DNA of 64,000 nt, taken from positions 45,900 through 109,899 of the forward strand of contig JBNGIO010006248.1 of the NCBI GenBank assembly GCA_049999805.1. Direction: 5' to 3'. Shown here one piece after another: positions 52,442 to 63,918 of the stretch. Origin of the DNA: Folioceros fuciformis. Taxonomy: Eukaryota; Anthocerotophyta; Anthocerotopsida; Anthocerotales. Position numbers and translations under genes: made by a program. Below the pieces are notes generated by a model. That model made no database searches. It had not been told where the DNA came from and saw nothing but the letters and a program-made list of their open reading frames with translations. Position 1 is the stretch's first letter; every line of letters begins with the position of its first letter.

Positions 52442-52541
52442 NNNNNNNNNNNNNNNNNNNNNNNNNNNNNNNNNNNNNNNNNNNNNNNNNNNNNNNNNNN
52501 NNNNNNNNNNNNNNNNNNNNNNNNNNNNNNNNNNNNNNNNN
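52442..52541. other. Assembly gap (100 N) truncating the second DUF26 gene
   Basis: The gap starts just after a KYS codon triplet of the DUF26 frame. The flanks share only AGT. Confidence 0.95.
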
Positions 52542-53006
52542 AGTAACTTTCTTATTTTCAATCATCAGATTCATGATAGATAGATAAATATTTTGTACAC
52601 ATTGTATCTCTCAATTGAGAAACTAGAGTTCTATTAATAACAAGCAATTGATGTAAGATATTGTTGTCAAACTCTTGCAAGACTCCTTGATCTCTTATTT
52701 CCAAGCCTTTAAAGGCGCTTACTAGTTTTTTTTATCAAGGTTGTTTTATCGAATATCTCTTTATTGTTAACGAGAAGAAGAATTCCCTTTAAATCCATTG
52801 AGGATGGATTTTTCATGAGACTGGTTACTTAATTACTTTTGCCATGAATGGTCAAAGTCTAGAGTATAGTGCTTCTTGTTCATGGTGTAGATGATTTTCT
52901 GCATCTCTAGGTTAAATGGACATAAGTTCATACGAACTTTAGGATTAAGCATACGCTTCTCAGATTGGTGCTTAGATGGAGTGCTTAAGGAGTGCTCTCT
53001 CCCCCA

Positions 53007-53420
53007 CTAGGAAGGTGTCATTGTCCTCAATGACTTGCAGTATAACGTGAGATCATCCACGATCCTTGTTGCACATCTTGAAGTGAAACCCAGACATGAT
53101 CGCTTTACTAGATACTCTAGAATATTTCCACGAATAGAAGGCACTTCTCTTTCTGCTAGGAATTCAATAATCTCGTGCAGACTATGGTCATATTGTATCA
53201 GGATAGCATAGTCTTTCCTGTTCATGTCTTCATTCTCTTTTGAAATCACAAACAGTTTCAGCAAAGAGACATGAAACATATCATGAGAGAAATCCAATTA
53301 GGTAACATATCATGAGAGAAATCCAATTAGGTAATTGTAGTTTGTAAGCCACATTCCCAATGCGCTTCAGAACTACAAAGAGACCTCCATACTTAGGCCT
53401 TAACTTTGGGGACAGTCCTT
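53007..53420 (-). pseudogene. Ty3/gypsy integrase C-terminal / chromodomain-like fragment
   Basis: The minus-strand frame reads GGLFVVLKRIGNVAYKLQLP, HDMFHVSLLKLF and ILEYLVKRSCLGF, followed by a degraded IVDDLT. This is the region between integrase and the chromodomain in plant gypsy polyproteins (VFHVSLLK, EYLVKW). The key tryptophan after LVK is lost (R), and an internal tandem duplication breaks the frame near 53300. It is a relic. Confidence 0.75.
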
Positions 53421-53465
53421 AACTTTGGGGACAGTCCTTGAACTTTGGGGACAGTCCTTGAAGTA
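53277..53465. repeat. Fresh short tandem duplications in the gypsy relic
   Basis: CATATCATGAGAGAAATCCA plus AATTAGGTAA occurs twice in tandem at about 53277-53334, apparently identical. Then CTTAACTTTGGGGACAGTC occurs three times at about 53399-53460, with a TTGAA variant in the last copies. Confidence 0.85.
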
Positions 53466-54026
53466 CTGGGAAGTGCTTCAGTATATTATAATTGTCATTT
53501 TAATATGTAGCTTGTGATGGTGGATGGATGACTACTGGGCTAGTCCTTTCAACTTGGTGACCTTTTGTGGTTTGTTTGCATGAGGAGTTGGGTTTTGTAT
53601 CTTGTTTTTCAATAATTGATTTTTGTATCTTATTTCTTAATAATGAGTTTTTTTATCTTGATTTTCAATAAAGTATTTGGTCCACACAATATATAATGCA
53701 TGAAGTTTATAAAATAAATATTAATATTATAATTCATACTAATATAAAACTTTTAATTCAGAAAAATATATGGTTTATGTATTACTTAATTGTACTAAAA
53801 ACTGGATGACTTGCTGAGCATATAGCTTTTTATAGCATGTAGATATTATATTGTAAAGTCTGAAAAACATTATAAAGATTCTACCGTGTTGTGAGATCAG
53901 GATACATATAGCATGAGGACAGGCATGCGTCATTGCGCACATTCTCCGTATGCCCAAAGCTACCCAGTCAACTACATAAATGCACCGGCTGCGGCAGAGT
54001 ACTGCTACGGTCTGGGAACTGGTAGC

Positions 54027-54126
54027 NNNNNNNNNNNNNNNNNNNNNNNNNNNNNNNNNNNNNNNNNNNNNNNNNNNNNNNNNNNNNNNNNNNNNNNNNN
54101 NNNNNNNNNNNNNNNNNNNNNNNNNN
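54027..54126. other. Assembly gap (100 N)
   Basis: Runs of N; the flanks share no obvious overlap. Confidence 0.95.
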
Positions 54127-55757
54127 TCACACCCTGCCGTCCTGCTTCCAAGTGCATGGCTGCACCAATCGAAGCTGGAGATCCCATTGATTCGGGCAAT
54201 TCGAGCTCTTTTCTCGGACACGATGATACCCACCCTTGGAAGCTTCCGCAATCCCGAGCTTTCAATACCGTTCACACGCATGCAAATGTGAAGTTGCACA
54301 GAAGGCTCCCCCAACTGGTGGCTCGTCATCTCTCCAATCAAAAAAGAGCCTGGACGGATCCAGCACATAGGTAGCCAGTTTTAGTACCCCCTTCCTGACC
54401 CCGTTGGGAGGCAACTTGTTGACCTTACGGGACAGATGTCTGCTTCCTGGATGTACTGTCCGTTTCAGCCAGATCGGCACTTGACTCATCCGCCCTCCGC
54501 TCCAGCCTGGATATCTTCCACTCTCTGACATCTTGGGAAAAATATATGCCGGACAGGAAATATGTGGCTTCCCTTCCCTGCAAACAAGTGCATCAGACTT
54601 GTATAACAGCTTGGTTCCCAGAGACCAGGTCTCCATATATGCATGTCATTCGAGGATCTCCAGCTCCATCAAAAAGCAATGACAACTTGACGACGATCAA
54701 TTCTGTTGATCGATATTCAAGGTAAGAGCACGAGGCGTTCCCACATCCCGAGGTGCTGGAAGAAACTGTCAGCAGCGAATCCATGCACTGTGATCCACTA
54801 CGTCCTCCCATTAGGTTAATCGCTCATCGAATTTGCCGATGCAACACTCCTGAATTGGAATTAAGAATCGACCTAAATGGCAGAGGCCGGCGTCAGTCAA
54901 CAAGAGTCGCACAGGAAAAGCAATAGGACAACATGGGACATGCAGCTGTGGAAGACAGGACGACGCTTATTTCTTGCCGAAACTGTTCCTGCATGCAAAC
55001 CACACAGTCTCGTCTCAGCCTCTCAGAAGCTGAAGAATCGACGGCTGCTGCATAACACGGAAGCCTCAAATACAAAACCTGCCATGAATGTGAGAAGTCC
55101 GAGGCCATATACCTGCGGCCCTTATGATCCGTGGTCTGATCTTGAACACGTTGCTGAAGTTCCAGACAATTGGACAGCCTGAGTTTCCTGGCAAATTCGA
55201 GGACGTGGTGGAAGGGGGCTAACGGTTGCCAAGCACAGAATCCTGTAGCTGATCGCATGAACGGAGGAGTCTATCTTTGTGCTTTGTGTCAGAGCACGAT
55301 GAAACACGGGTCGCTTGAAACGTCGTCCGCATGCGGCTGTTGCTTCACAAGTATTGCAGGTCACAGAAGCTTACAAGTGTCGAATTCGGGGTCCACCTTC
55401 AAGCAGCTTCCTCCTCATCCGCAGCCACTGTACTGAGCGCCAAAAGGATGGCACCGCGCGATTCCGTGTGCTCGCTGCTTCGCACATGTGTCGGCGCTCA
55501 GAGAATCTGAACAACCTGCTATTTTCACACATTGCTGCTGGAGTGTGTATGCCGGATTTTGGAGCTGTAATTTTAAAGGCGCTCGTGACTTGCGCCAACT
55601 TCTGCTCCACCTGCCTCCTCCAGTGCCGTGGCGGTGCCGGGTGCTATATAGTTCTGTGGCATGGCTTTATAACACGGCAGACTTCACGGCCGAGCCTCAT
55701 CCTGTCTAGCTGCCGCGTGGGCAGAAAAAACGCTGCACTTGTAACCCAGCGGGCAGC
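54127..55757. other. Unassigned region before the cotransporter gene
   Basis: Open minus-strand frames at 54262-54636 and 54593-54811 (one starting MDSLLTVSSSTSGCGN) could be exons of a small gene, with a possible acceptor at about 54579 (TTTGCAG), but I recognise no family and the frames disagree. The last 500 bp presumably hold the cotransporter promoter. Confidence 0.25.
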
Positions 55758-58700
55758 ATGGCGAGGGTGATGAGCGACTCTCCCGCTTCAGTTTCAGGCG
55801 TCCTGTTGTCTTCCAGGAAGAAGGATGAGGCTGCGGGTCCAGGTGCATCTCCAGTTGCAGCTGCAGATTCAGCTGCCAGAGGTCTGGGAACCTTGTCGGG
55901 AGTACTCATTCCGACATGCGAGAACATGTGGGGTGCGTTCGTGATCCACAGGCGTTCCTCCAGTTTTGGGCCTGTAATTTTGCAGTGTTGGTGGTGGATG
56001 GTGGAATGCTGATCAAATTCTGTCTCTTGCGTTTATTCCAGGAGTGCTTATCTTCCTCAGGTTCTTCTACATTGTCGGGAATGCAGGAATTTGGCAGTCG
56101 TTCATCATTGTGATCCTTTCGTTTCTATGTGCCCTGCTAACGACAATGTCCTTAAATGCTATCGCTACGAATGGGCCTATAGAGGAAGGAGGGACGTAGT
56201 AAGTATCTTCGCTTGTTCCTAGATTTACAAATGTGGCCAGGATATGGTAGTGGGAGTACACCTGAGCTAATTGGGGGGCTATATCTTTGGCCAGCTATCT
56301 GATTTCCAGGGCGTTAGGACCACGACTGGGCGGCGCGGTGGGTTGCTTGTACTTTTTGGGGGTGTTGCTGCTAGCAGTACTCGAGGTAAACATCAGAAGC
56401 CCCAATTTATGGAGCTCTATACCCCACCCTGATTTTGTGCAAACACGTGGTCAATCCTTTCGAAAAGTACATAGTTGTCTGGATCCTTGAACCCAAATCG
56501 TGCTCTCCACGTTTTGCATCTGTAGTCTTTGGGAGCCGTGGAGGTTATTGTCTTTGCATTTCCGGCCTTACACTTTCCATCTGCCAACCGTGCTATTGGA
56601 GCAGTGCTTCTGCTTGTACTTGGTATCCTGGTGAGTGTTCAAAGTTACAGATCACACAGAATGTGCAAGTCTTTTTGTCCCCCAGGATGGAAAATCAGTG
56701 CTCCTGAGCTTGTTTATATCACACGTTTCAGGTCTACTTTGGAATCAAATTTGTCTCCAAGCTGGGAATACTGTTCTTCCTCGTTGTCATCTACACCATG
56801 CTCTCATACTACTTGGGCCTCTTCACAGCTCCTCGTAGTCATTCACCTCCCAGCTTAACAGGGCTGTCGTGGAACACCTTTCAAAGCAACTGGGACCCTG
56901 CATATGACAAAGGCGTGTCTTTCTCTGTCGCTGTCTCCATCTTCTTTCCATGTTTCACGGGGATCCTCAGGTGTTTATGCTGAATTTGGATTTGATCTGC
57001 AAATGAGCTTACACAGTAGTTAGTGGCCAGGAGAACGGTGGAAACTGAAGAGAATACTTGTATCTGTTTCAATTGTAGTGGTGCAGACAGGGCGAAGAAT
57101 CTGAAGAGGCCAGAGAAATCCATACCAGCTGGGACACTGGGAGCTGTATTTATCAGCCTGGTTCTTTACCTCTCCTACATGGGTCTTTGGGCTGCAGTTG
57201 GAACTCGCGAGTACCTCCTAGGAGACGAGAAATTACTGGTTGTCAAGGATGTTGCGTTCCCTTGGGCCATTGTTACTGAAGTCGGCATTATAATTGCATC
57301 CTTGTCTCAGGCCCTTCAATGTTTGACCACTTCTCCACGACTACTTCAGGTCAGACTAGGATCTGTGCCGTTGACTAGAGGCTTTGGGTGGTGTGTTCTA
57401 ATGTTTCCAGCAGGAAATGCTGATGTCTCCCGAATGTCTGTCCAGGCCATTGCTAGTGATGGAGTAGTCCCACTTCTGAACCATTTTGCCAAAACATCCT
57501 CCAGTGGTGAACCTCGGCGAGCAGTGATATTCACCACTGGGCTCTGCATGGTGGCTGCCATGATTGGCAGCCTGGATGCAGTGGCTCCCTTGGTCTCTAT
57601 ATGTTTTCTTACTTGCTACTCCGCACTCAATCTGTCTTGCTTTGTGCTCTCGGTCCTAAAAGCACCCAGGTGAGCATCCCTGATTTTCTATACGCTTACA
57701 ATGTACGACGCTCTACGGCCGCTGAAGGTCCATTGACAATCCCCGTCTCTTGGTTGGCACATTCTTTAGTTGGCGTCCGAAATGGAAATTTTACCACGCT
57801 GTCTTTGCCCTGGTGGGATTTCTGCTTTGTCTTGCGATGAACTTCGTCATCCTCTGGTATTGGGCAGTGGCAGCGGTCGTCATGCTTCTGCTCATATACA
57901 TGTATATAGACTGGCGGCAGGTAAGTGTTCACAGAAGAGAAATGTGTGTGTTGGGCGGCGAAGTTAGGACGAGTCAAGCAGTCTAACATTCTAAAGTGCA
58001 GGTTGAGGTTGATTGGGGAACTGGCCTGGGAGGATTACGTCTTCAGTATGCAGTGCAAAGTCTTCTCTCAGTGGGGCACGAAGCTCGCTACAGTGTCAAC
58101 TGGCGCCCACAGCTGTTATGCCTTAGTAAACCACAGTCGTCCTGGGCCACAGACGGTCATGCCGGAAAGCAGTTTTTGGCCTTCGCATCTCAGCTGAAGA
58201 AGGTTTGCTCACTTTTTGTCGATGGTTAGCATCAGACTTTGTTGTTGATGCCCAAGGAGGTCAAACTAATGTTTTCTTTCACTGAGGACCTGTCGCCTAA
58301 TGCATTGCAGGGGAAGGGGCTCTGTGTGGTGACCGTCATTCTGGAAGGGCAACTGGCGGAAATGGCTGCACAGATAGCAGCGGAGAAAGTGAGTACCTCT
58401 TGTTTGAAAGGAAGATTATCTTTGAAGCAAACAAGCTAGGTTGCTGTACTGACGATGTCGCTGGATTTCAGCTTGAGCTTGAGAATATTATGGAAGAAGT
58501 GAAGGTCACTGGATTCGGTAGGATACTTGCTGCACCTTCTTATCGCCAAGGCAAAACGTCGGCCATACAATCGTCTGGTCTTGGGGCCTTGGAACCCAAC
58601 ACACTGGTAATTGGATGGCCCCAGAGATGGAAAGAGCGAGGCCATGAAGAAGGTGCAGAAGTAAGTGAACGTCTGGATTCCACTCCAGCTGGCTTGTCAC

Positions 58701-60301
58701 CGCTCTTTCCAAAATTGCATGCCTGCATCGTGTACTTAGTAATACGCGGTTCCTGATTAAAGTTGTTGACTGCAGATTTTTCTAGAAACATTGGATGAGT
58801 GCAAAGCTTTGGAGAAAGCAGTATTACTGTGCATGCATCTGGATCAATTTCCAAGTACAGAAAGGCAGGAAGGGGTCATTGACGTGTGGTGGATTGTGCA
58901 TGACGGGGGTTTGTTACTCCTGCTAGCTCATCTATTGACGCGACATAAGATATGGAGGAAGTGCAAGCTGAGAGTCCACACAGTGGCTGAGAAACTCGAC
59001 AATTCAGAGCAAGTCCGAACAAATTTGAAAAAAATTTTAGATCAGGTACGCTGGTTACATGACATGCTAAGGGGAGAACTGGGTTTGACGATGTACATAT
59101 ATGAATTCCCTTTCGACCACGACAGGTTCGCATTGAAGCAGAGGTGGAGGTATTGGAACTCGATGACGCTGGCCTCGCACCGTACACTTTTGACTACACC
59201 ATTCGGACGGAGGAGGCAAGAGCTTATGCTGAACAATTGGCATCACTCAGGTTTACAGTCGCCTGTGATCTGTGAAGTTTTGGCATCGGTGGGCGCTTAT
59301 CAAGGCGTTGGTCTTAGTTGTTGAAATAAAAAAGATCTTTTCTTGGTCTTGCAGGCACCGACGTGATGATCAACCAACAGGTCGGAATCGTCGAAGAGGT
59401 CAAGTCGGCATCGATTCTCCTGTCCGCTTGAACAGAATATCGGAGCAGACATCCGCTTCCAAACAAGATGAGGGGCGCGTGAAGAAAGGGGTTTTGTCGG
59501 CAGTTCCCGGTGAGCTGAGTATGATACAAGGTGCAGCTCACACTCCACGGACAGTCCGCCGGTACCCAGATTCTACTGAAGATTATCACGATGGCTCCTT
59601 CAGGGATCTGAAGCATGATCCCGCAGACGAGTTAGCCGCACAGATTCCACGTCTCGTGAGCTCTTCTGAGCAGCTGGTCGGCGGTACCTCTTTCCAGACT
59701 GAAATGAACCGTGAGACATCAGAGAGGAGAACCTTAGGGCGGCTTTTCGCTGGTTCGGATGAACCAGTCACTGAAGTTGAGGTCGTAATTGAGTCTCCAC
59801 GAGTAAGTACAGATCTCGAAGATGCAGAAGCTGCCGAAAGAGGAACGAACCACTCAGACGAATATGACGTGGAGGTGAGTTCCTCCCTTCATTTCACGTC
59901 GCTGACACCTCGATCTGTTCGAATGTTCTAACATCTCCAGAAATTTGGCTAATATGTTCCTTGCACTACAGGGTGAAGGAGGACGGCCACCAATCCGGGT
60001 GGGCAGTGCAGGGCAATTGTATCCGGGATCTCCTCATCAAACGCAATTCCTTTCACAACATGGTTTGGAACCCATAAGTCGAACATGGGAGACGTTCAGT
60101 CAGAACTACTCTCCAAAGCATTTGAACGACTTAATCGTGGAGCAGTCCAAAGATGCACAGCTAGTACTAATTAATCTCCCCGATCATTACAAGGGTATGG
60201 TGCCTTCCCATTATATGCAATACTGCGAGGAATTAACGCGGGGACTAGACAGAGTCTTGTTTGTCAGAGGTACAGGAAGGGAAATGTGGGGAGGTGGTTA
60301 A
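55758..60301 (+). CDS. CCC1: Cation-chloride cotransporter, KCC/CCC1 type
   Basis: SLC12 family membrane carrier moving Cl- with K+ and/or Na+; plant CCC1 acts in endomembranes. Fifteen exons: 55758-55932, 56042-56198, 56295-56385, 56526-56630, 56732-56970, 57079-57349, 57446-57669, 57770-57920, 58002-58202, 58311-58388, 58472-58660, 58776-59045, 59126-59250, 59355-59874, 59972-60301; phases close, 1041 residues. Membrane core: TLSGVLIPTCENMWGVLIFL, SLNAIATNGPIEEGGTYYLI, GCLYFLGVLLLAVLEVLGAV, FPCFTGILSGADRAKNL, SIPAGTLGAVFISLVLYLSY, CLTTSPRLLQAIASDGVVPL. Then the large cytosolic C-terminus: NWRPQLLCLSKPQSS, VIGWPQRWKERG, IDVWWIVHDGGLLLLLAHLL and RKCKLRVHTVAEKLDN. A long disordered Ser/Glu insertion fills exon 14. 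The end (LFVRGTGREMWGGG) differs from the hydrophobic REVITLYS-type end of relatives. Confidence 0.95.
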
Positions 60302-61201
60302 GAACATCTCTGAGGGAATAACCAAAAGTGGTTGGCCCTCGGGCCGACAATGTATAGCGGACAGTCTGATACGTATCGTAACATACTTGACAACATAGTC
60401 TGACACAACAGGATGATCGTGACATCGTGGGTATCTGGAGTACAACTTCACCTCCCTCACTGGACAATCTCTTGGACAGTGGAGTGTTGAATGATCACTG
60501 CGTCAAGCTCCAAGCCTCTTGCTTCATGCATCGAGGAGTGTTTAAATAATCATTCCACAAGGCTGGTCACGGAGAGCTCTCACCATACTTGGACTCGGGG
60601 AACTAGACAACATCTCGGAGAAGATGAGCGCTCTAAGCATCTGAGCTATCAGAGTAGCAATTTGAGAAGCTTGATAGCGTTACACCGTTTTCCAGGTGGG
60701 ACTAAGTTCCTGTAAGTAAATACTCGTTTATCACATTACGTACCAGCCCGATGTGCACACGTCTCACGTCAGTCATCAGCATTCTAGGCATCTCCGTTGT
60801 GGCTGCACGGCAGTCAACCCTAGAGGGAGGGACGGAATGCTCCAATCTATCCTGCAGCAAGCCAGCCTGCTTGTCGGTGCCTCACGCGTGGTCGGAATCC
60901 AGCAAGTTCCGGGGAAGATTGCTTCACTTTCATCACTGCTGCCTTTCACAGTCTGGGCCATTTCCTATAGTCGAGCTGCGTATTAGGGCAAGTATTCGTC
61001 TGAATAGGGCGTATCGTTGGCTGCTCCACCGGCCCCTGGAATGCTGAGTTAGATGGCTGCTCTGGTAATCGTTTGGGTTACGGCGCAGATCGACGCTTAT
61101 CTGGTCTCCTTTAGGCCCTAGCGAGAGCTTGCGGAGTTGCCAGATTCCTGCAGGCTCTCAAAGCGCAGGCAAGTGAGCTGCCCTGCCTCACTTCATCCAG
61201 C
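60302..61201. other. Intergenic: cotransporter 3' UTR and TMEM70-like promoter
   Basis: No gene recognised in about 900 bp; several short frames overlap without family resemblance. An alternative final cotransporter exon could lie here (ACACAACAG|GATG near 60411), but no frame gives a better C-terminus. Confidence 0.4.
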
Positions 61202-61926
61202 ATGGCGTTGAGGTCTGCTACTAGGGTTGGTGAGAATCCTGCATCCCAGGCTACCTTCCCTGCTTCTCCCAATTTCGAGGATGCTTCTTTTATGAGCTTG
61301 TGACCTGTGTTTGTGGTCTGACAGGGCAAATAGGAGGAGACCTGTGCAGGAGATCCTTCACATTAAATGACCTCATCAGAACGGGGCAGCTGGAGAAGGA
61401 GTTGGGCAGGTCCCTGCTGAGCAAATCACATATGAGCGCATCAAGCTCAGGGGTGGAGGTTAAGCCTCCTCCCGCGAGGATGAGCAAGGAGGTGGTGGTG
61501 TATGAGGGGCCCCTGGCCAGCACGCTACAGAGAGTCAAGCTGCTCTCTCTGTCGACATGCTGCCTGTCTGTGTCATGTGGCCCTGCTCTCACTTTCTTCA
61601 CTGCTGGGGATCTCTCGGTGCTGGCCAAGGGAGCCCTGGCGTCGACCATGATGCTGCTCAGTGCTTCCACCACAGCTGCTCTGCACTGGATTGCCAGCCC
61701 TTACGTGCGGAAGTTAACATGGGTTCCAGGCTCCAAGGAAATGGAGGTCGAAATTCTCTCCTGGATGGCTACTTCCTTGCATAAAACCATTAGAATCGCT
61801 GATGTCAAGGCGCCTGAGACGCAGCGTCCCTTGGTCACCTTCGCTGCTGAGGGTAACTTTTACTTCATCGACAAAGAGAAGTTCCCGGATCAAGAGCTTC
61901 TGAAGAAACTGACACCCCAAACATGA
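61202..61926 (+). CDS. TMEM70-family mitochondrial membrane protein
   Basis: Two exons (61202-61229 and 61325-61926) join in phase 1 to 209 residues. The N-terminus (MALRSATRV, then LCRRSFTLNDLIRTG) is basic and suited to mitochondrial import. The domain has VVYEGPLASTLQRVKLLSLS, a first hydrophobic hairpin helix (CCLSVSCGPALTFF), a second (ALASTMMLLSASTTAALHWI), then SPYVRKLTWVPGSKEMEVEI, VKAPETQRPLVTFAAEGN and FYFIDKEKFPDQELL. This order (hairpin of two membrane segments, then a small beta-rich domain) is that of TMEM70/TMEM186-type proteins. Human TMEM70 helps assemble ATP synthase c-rings. Start chosen because the small first exon supplies an import signal. Confidence 0.75.
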
Positions 61927-62244
61927 CATTCAGAGTGATCTCTTTAATTCGAGTTTATTCCAAGTTCTTCTAGTGTCGGGCTGAAGTATCGTGCCCTTCG
62001 CACCTCTTCTAAAACCTAACAACACTTGTCATTTTTTTAAACCTACTTTGTCTTGGATGATTGGCTTAATTCGCCAGTTTTCGACTCTGTAATTGGTGGT
62101 GCAATGTCATCGTCCAGGGAAACGATCAAATCTGATCGCTGTGTGGAAAAACATACAACCGTGATGACTCGACCAGGTAATGAGACGTTATCGACCGAAA
62201 TGAAACATGAATGGAGAGCGGAGTACATATTCGCCATAGTACAC
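61927..62244. other. 3' ends of convergent genes
   Basis: About 320 bp between the stop codons of the plus-strand TMEM70-like gene and the minus-strand coiled-coil gene. Only 3' UTR sequence is expected. Confidence 0.5.
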
Positions 62245-63918
62245 TTACCGGTTCGGGCTCTGGTCTCTGTGGCCAGTGGACATAGTCCCATCAGAGCGCT
62301 GTCCGGTCTCAGGTCGATTGAGGATCCGCTTCGTTGATCTCGTAGAGTCTTGCTTCCACTTTGCCCTCTTCGTATCCTGCCCCAGCTCCTTGTCCATCTT
62401 CTCGTCGTCAGAATCCCAGTCCTTTCCCCATGCGGTGAGCCAGTCAGGATGCATGCGCTTGCCACAGGTTGGCCTGCAGCATCGCCTCTCTGAGCCTCGA
62501 AACCAGACTAGTAAACAGTGCACGTGGTAAAGGCAGCCACACGAAGCCCCCACGAAGTCTAAGCAGTGAAACCATCTCTCACACACCGGGCAAGGCTTAA
62601 TCACAAGAGTTTCGGGAAGCCGAAGATCTTCCGGATAGTCGGTTGCCTGAGGGATGGCTCTGGGAACAACGCTCAGGTCCGTGGCCTCCTTGTAACGCTC
62701 GGTGATGAGGGCGCGAACTTGTAACAAAGTCGCCGCCCGCTCCTCCCTCGCCTGCTCATATTGCAATTGCTTCTCACAATCCCTGTGCTCACGGATCGCT
62801 TGCTCTGCCATCTCCTTCGACTTTGCCTGCTCCGCTTCAACCAGCTTCTTCATATTATCGAGCTTGCCCAACGACGTCGCTAATGATTCAGTCTGCTCAG
62901 CCGTAAGCGCCAAAATGCCCGTGAGAAATTCCATGTCTGACTTCAACTGCGAGATGTGGTATTCATCCTTGCCGTTCTCGGGGTTCAACACCTTCTTCTC
63001 CTCAAACACATCTTGCAGCTTCTTCTCTAAACTTCGCCTTTCGCGCTGAAGCTTATCATGCCGCTCCCTTGTCTCCTGCGTTTGCTGCGCAACCTCTTCA
63101 CTTCTCTCCTTGTTCTTGTCCAGCAACCTCAGCGCCTGCTCCCGCTCCTCCGCAATCAAAATCCTCCTTCTCTCCAAGTGCTGGACACAGCTCTGCGCAT
63201 CCTCCAAGTGCCGCCTCACTTTCAGCTCTCGAGCTTTCGCTCTCGAAACCTGCTCCTCGTGGCTCTCCTCCCTCGCCCTCTTCTCCAACTCCTTCTGGTA
63301 AACCAGGTCCATCGTCGGATTTTGACGATCCTCCAAGTACATTCTGAAACACTGTCGCAGCTTCGAGGGACGCGATTTCCACTCCTCCTCCCCCTTTACA
63401 CATGCAACCTCTCGATCCTCCTCCTCCTCATCGTCACCGTCGTCATCATCAGCAGGACAGATTTGCCTCTTCTGGTTCCACTTCTTGGGATTCCGATCTG
63501 CCCGTTGCCGTTTGAACTGTGCCTCGAACGCAAAGCTCGCCCAGTCCACTGTCAAGCCGTAACGACGGTCGGCAATCAAACCGCGGACAAATGCCAGTCC
63601 CACTCGCCTCTTCTTACTCGTCGGTATCCCGTACACCTTCTCCAGCATTAGCTGAGCAAATTGAACCATTCCCTCATCCGGATTCCCATCCTCGTCCACA
63701 ACAGAACGGATCAAATAACCTCGCCCGCCCGGTACTGCTGTAAACACCTCATCTACAGCCTGCCGCGACACAATCAGCTCAAATTCCTTGTCGCCGGGAT
63801 TTGCACCTTTGTTACTCAACCCCAAACTATCCCGATAGTACTCCAGCGGGTTTGTCGTTTGCTGCAGCCCATCCAGGCTCAAGACCTGCCTCAGCTGCCC
63901 TTCATTACCATCCGCCAT
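62245..63918 (-). CDS. Unrecognised coiled-coil protein with C-terminal Cys/His zinc-finger-like domain
   Basis: Single-exon frame of 557 residues beginning MADGNEGQLRQVLSLDGLQQ. Residues about 30-150 form a globular region (LMLEKVYGIPTSKKRRVGLA, ADRRYGLTVDWASFAFEAQF); about 165-185 an acidic run (DDDDGDDEEEED); about 215-410 a long charged coiled coil (for example RREELEKR-like heptads, EERERALRL-like); about 450-510 a Cys/His cluster: KPCPVCERWFHCLDF, SCGCLYHVHCLLVWF, RRCCRPTCGKRMHPDW; then a charged, disordered tail. The cluster spacing resembles a RING/PHD variant (C-x2-C, C-x-C-x3-H-x2-C, C-x4-C), so zinc binding, perhaps E3 ligase-like, is inferred. I know no named family. Lack of introns in an intron-rich neighbourhood hints at retroposition or transposon origin. 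Bases 63919-64000 are upstream sequence without a further feature. Confidence 0.7.
   Translation of the reverse strand: MADGNEGQLRQVLSLDGLQQTTNPLEYYRDSLGLSNKGANPGDKEFELIVSRQAVDEVFTAVPGGRGYLIRSVVDEDGNPDEGMVQFAQLMLEKVYGIPTSKKRRVGLAFVRGLIADRRYGLTVDWASFAFEAQFKRQRADRNPKKWNQKRQICPADDDDGDDEEEEDREVACVKGEEEWKSRPSKLRQCFRMYLEDRQNPTMDLVYQKELEKRAREESHEEQVSRAKARELKVRRHLEDAQSCVQHLERRRILIAEEREQALRLLDKNKERSEEVAQQTQETRERHDKLQRERRSLEKKLQDVFEEKKVLNPENGKDEYHISQLKSDMEFLTGILALTAEQTESLATSLGKLDNMKKLVEAEQAKSKEMAEQAIREHRDCEKQLQYEQAREERAATLLQVRALITERYKEATDLSVVPRAIPQATDYPEDLRLPETLVIKPCPVCERWFHCLDFVGASCGCLYHVHCLLVWFRGSERRCCRPTCGKRMHPDWLTAWGKDWDSDDEKMDKELGQDTKRAKWKQDSTRSTKRILNRPETGQRSDGTMSTGHRDQSPNR

Noticed and set aside
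58517-58525. Possible intron donor (TTCG|GTAGGA) in the cotransporter
   Set aside because: The following residues GRILAAPSYRQG continue the conserved cotransporter alignment without a break.
63058-63743. Plus-strand Leu- or Pro-rich ORFs
   Set aside because: Antisense shadows of the coiled-coil protein.
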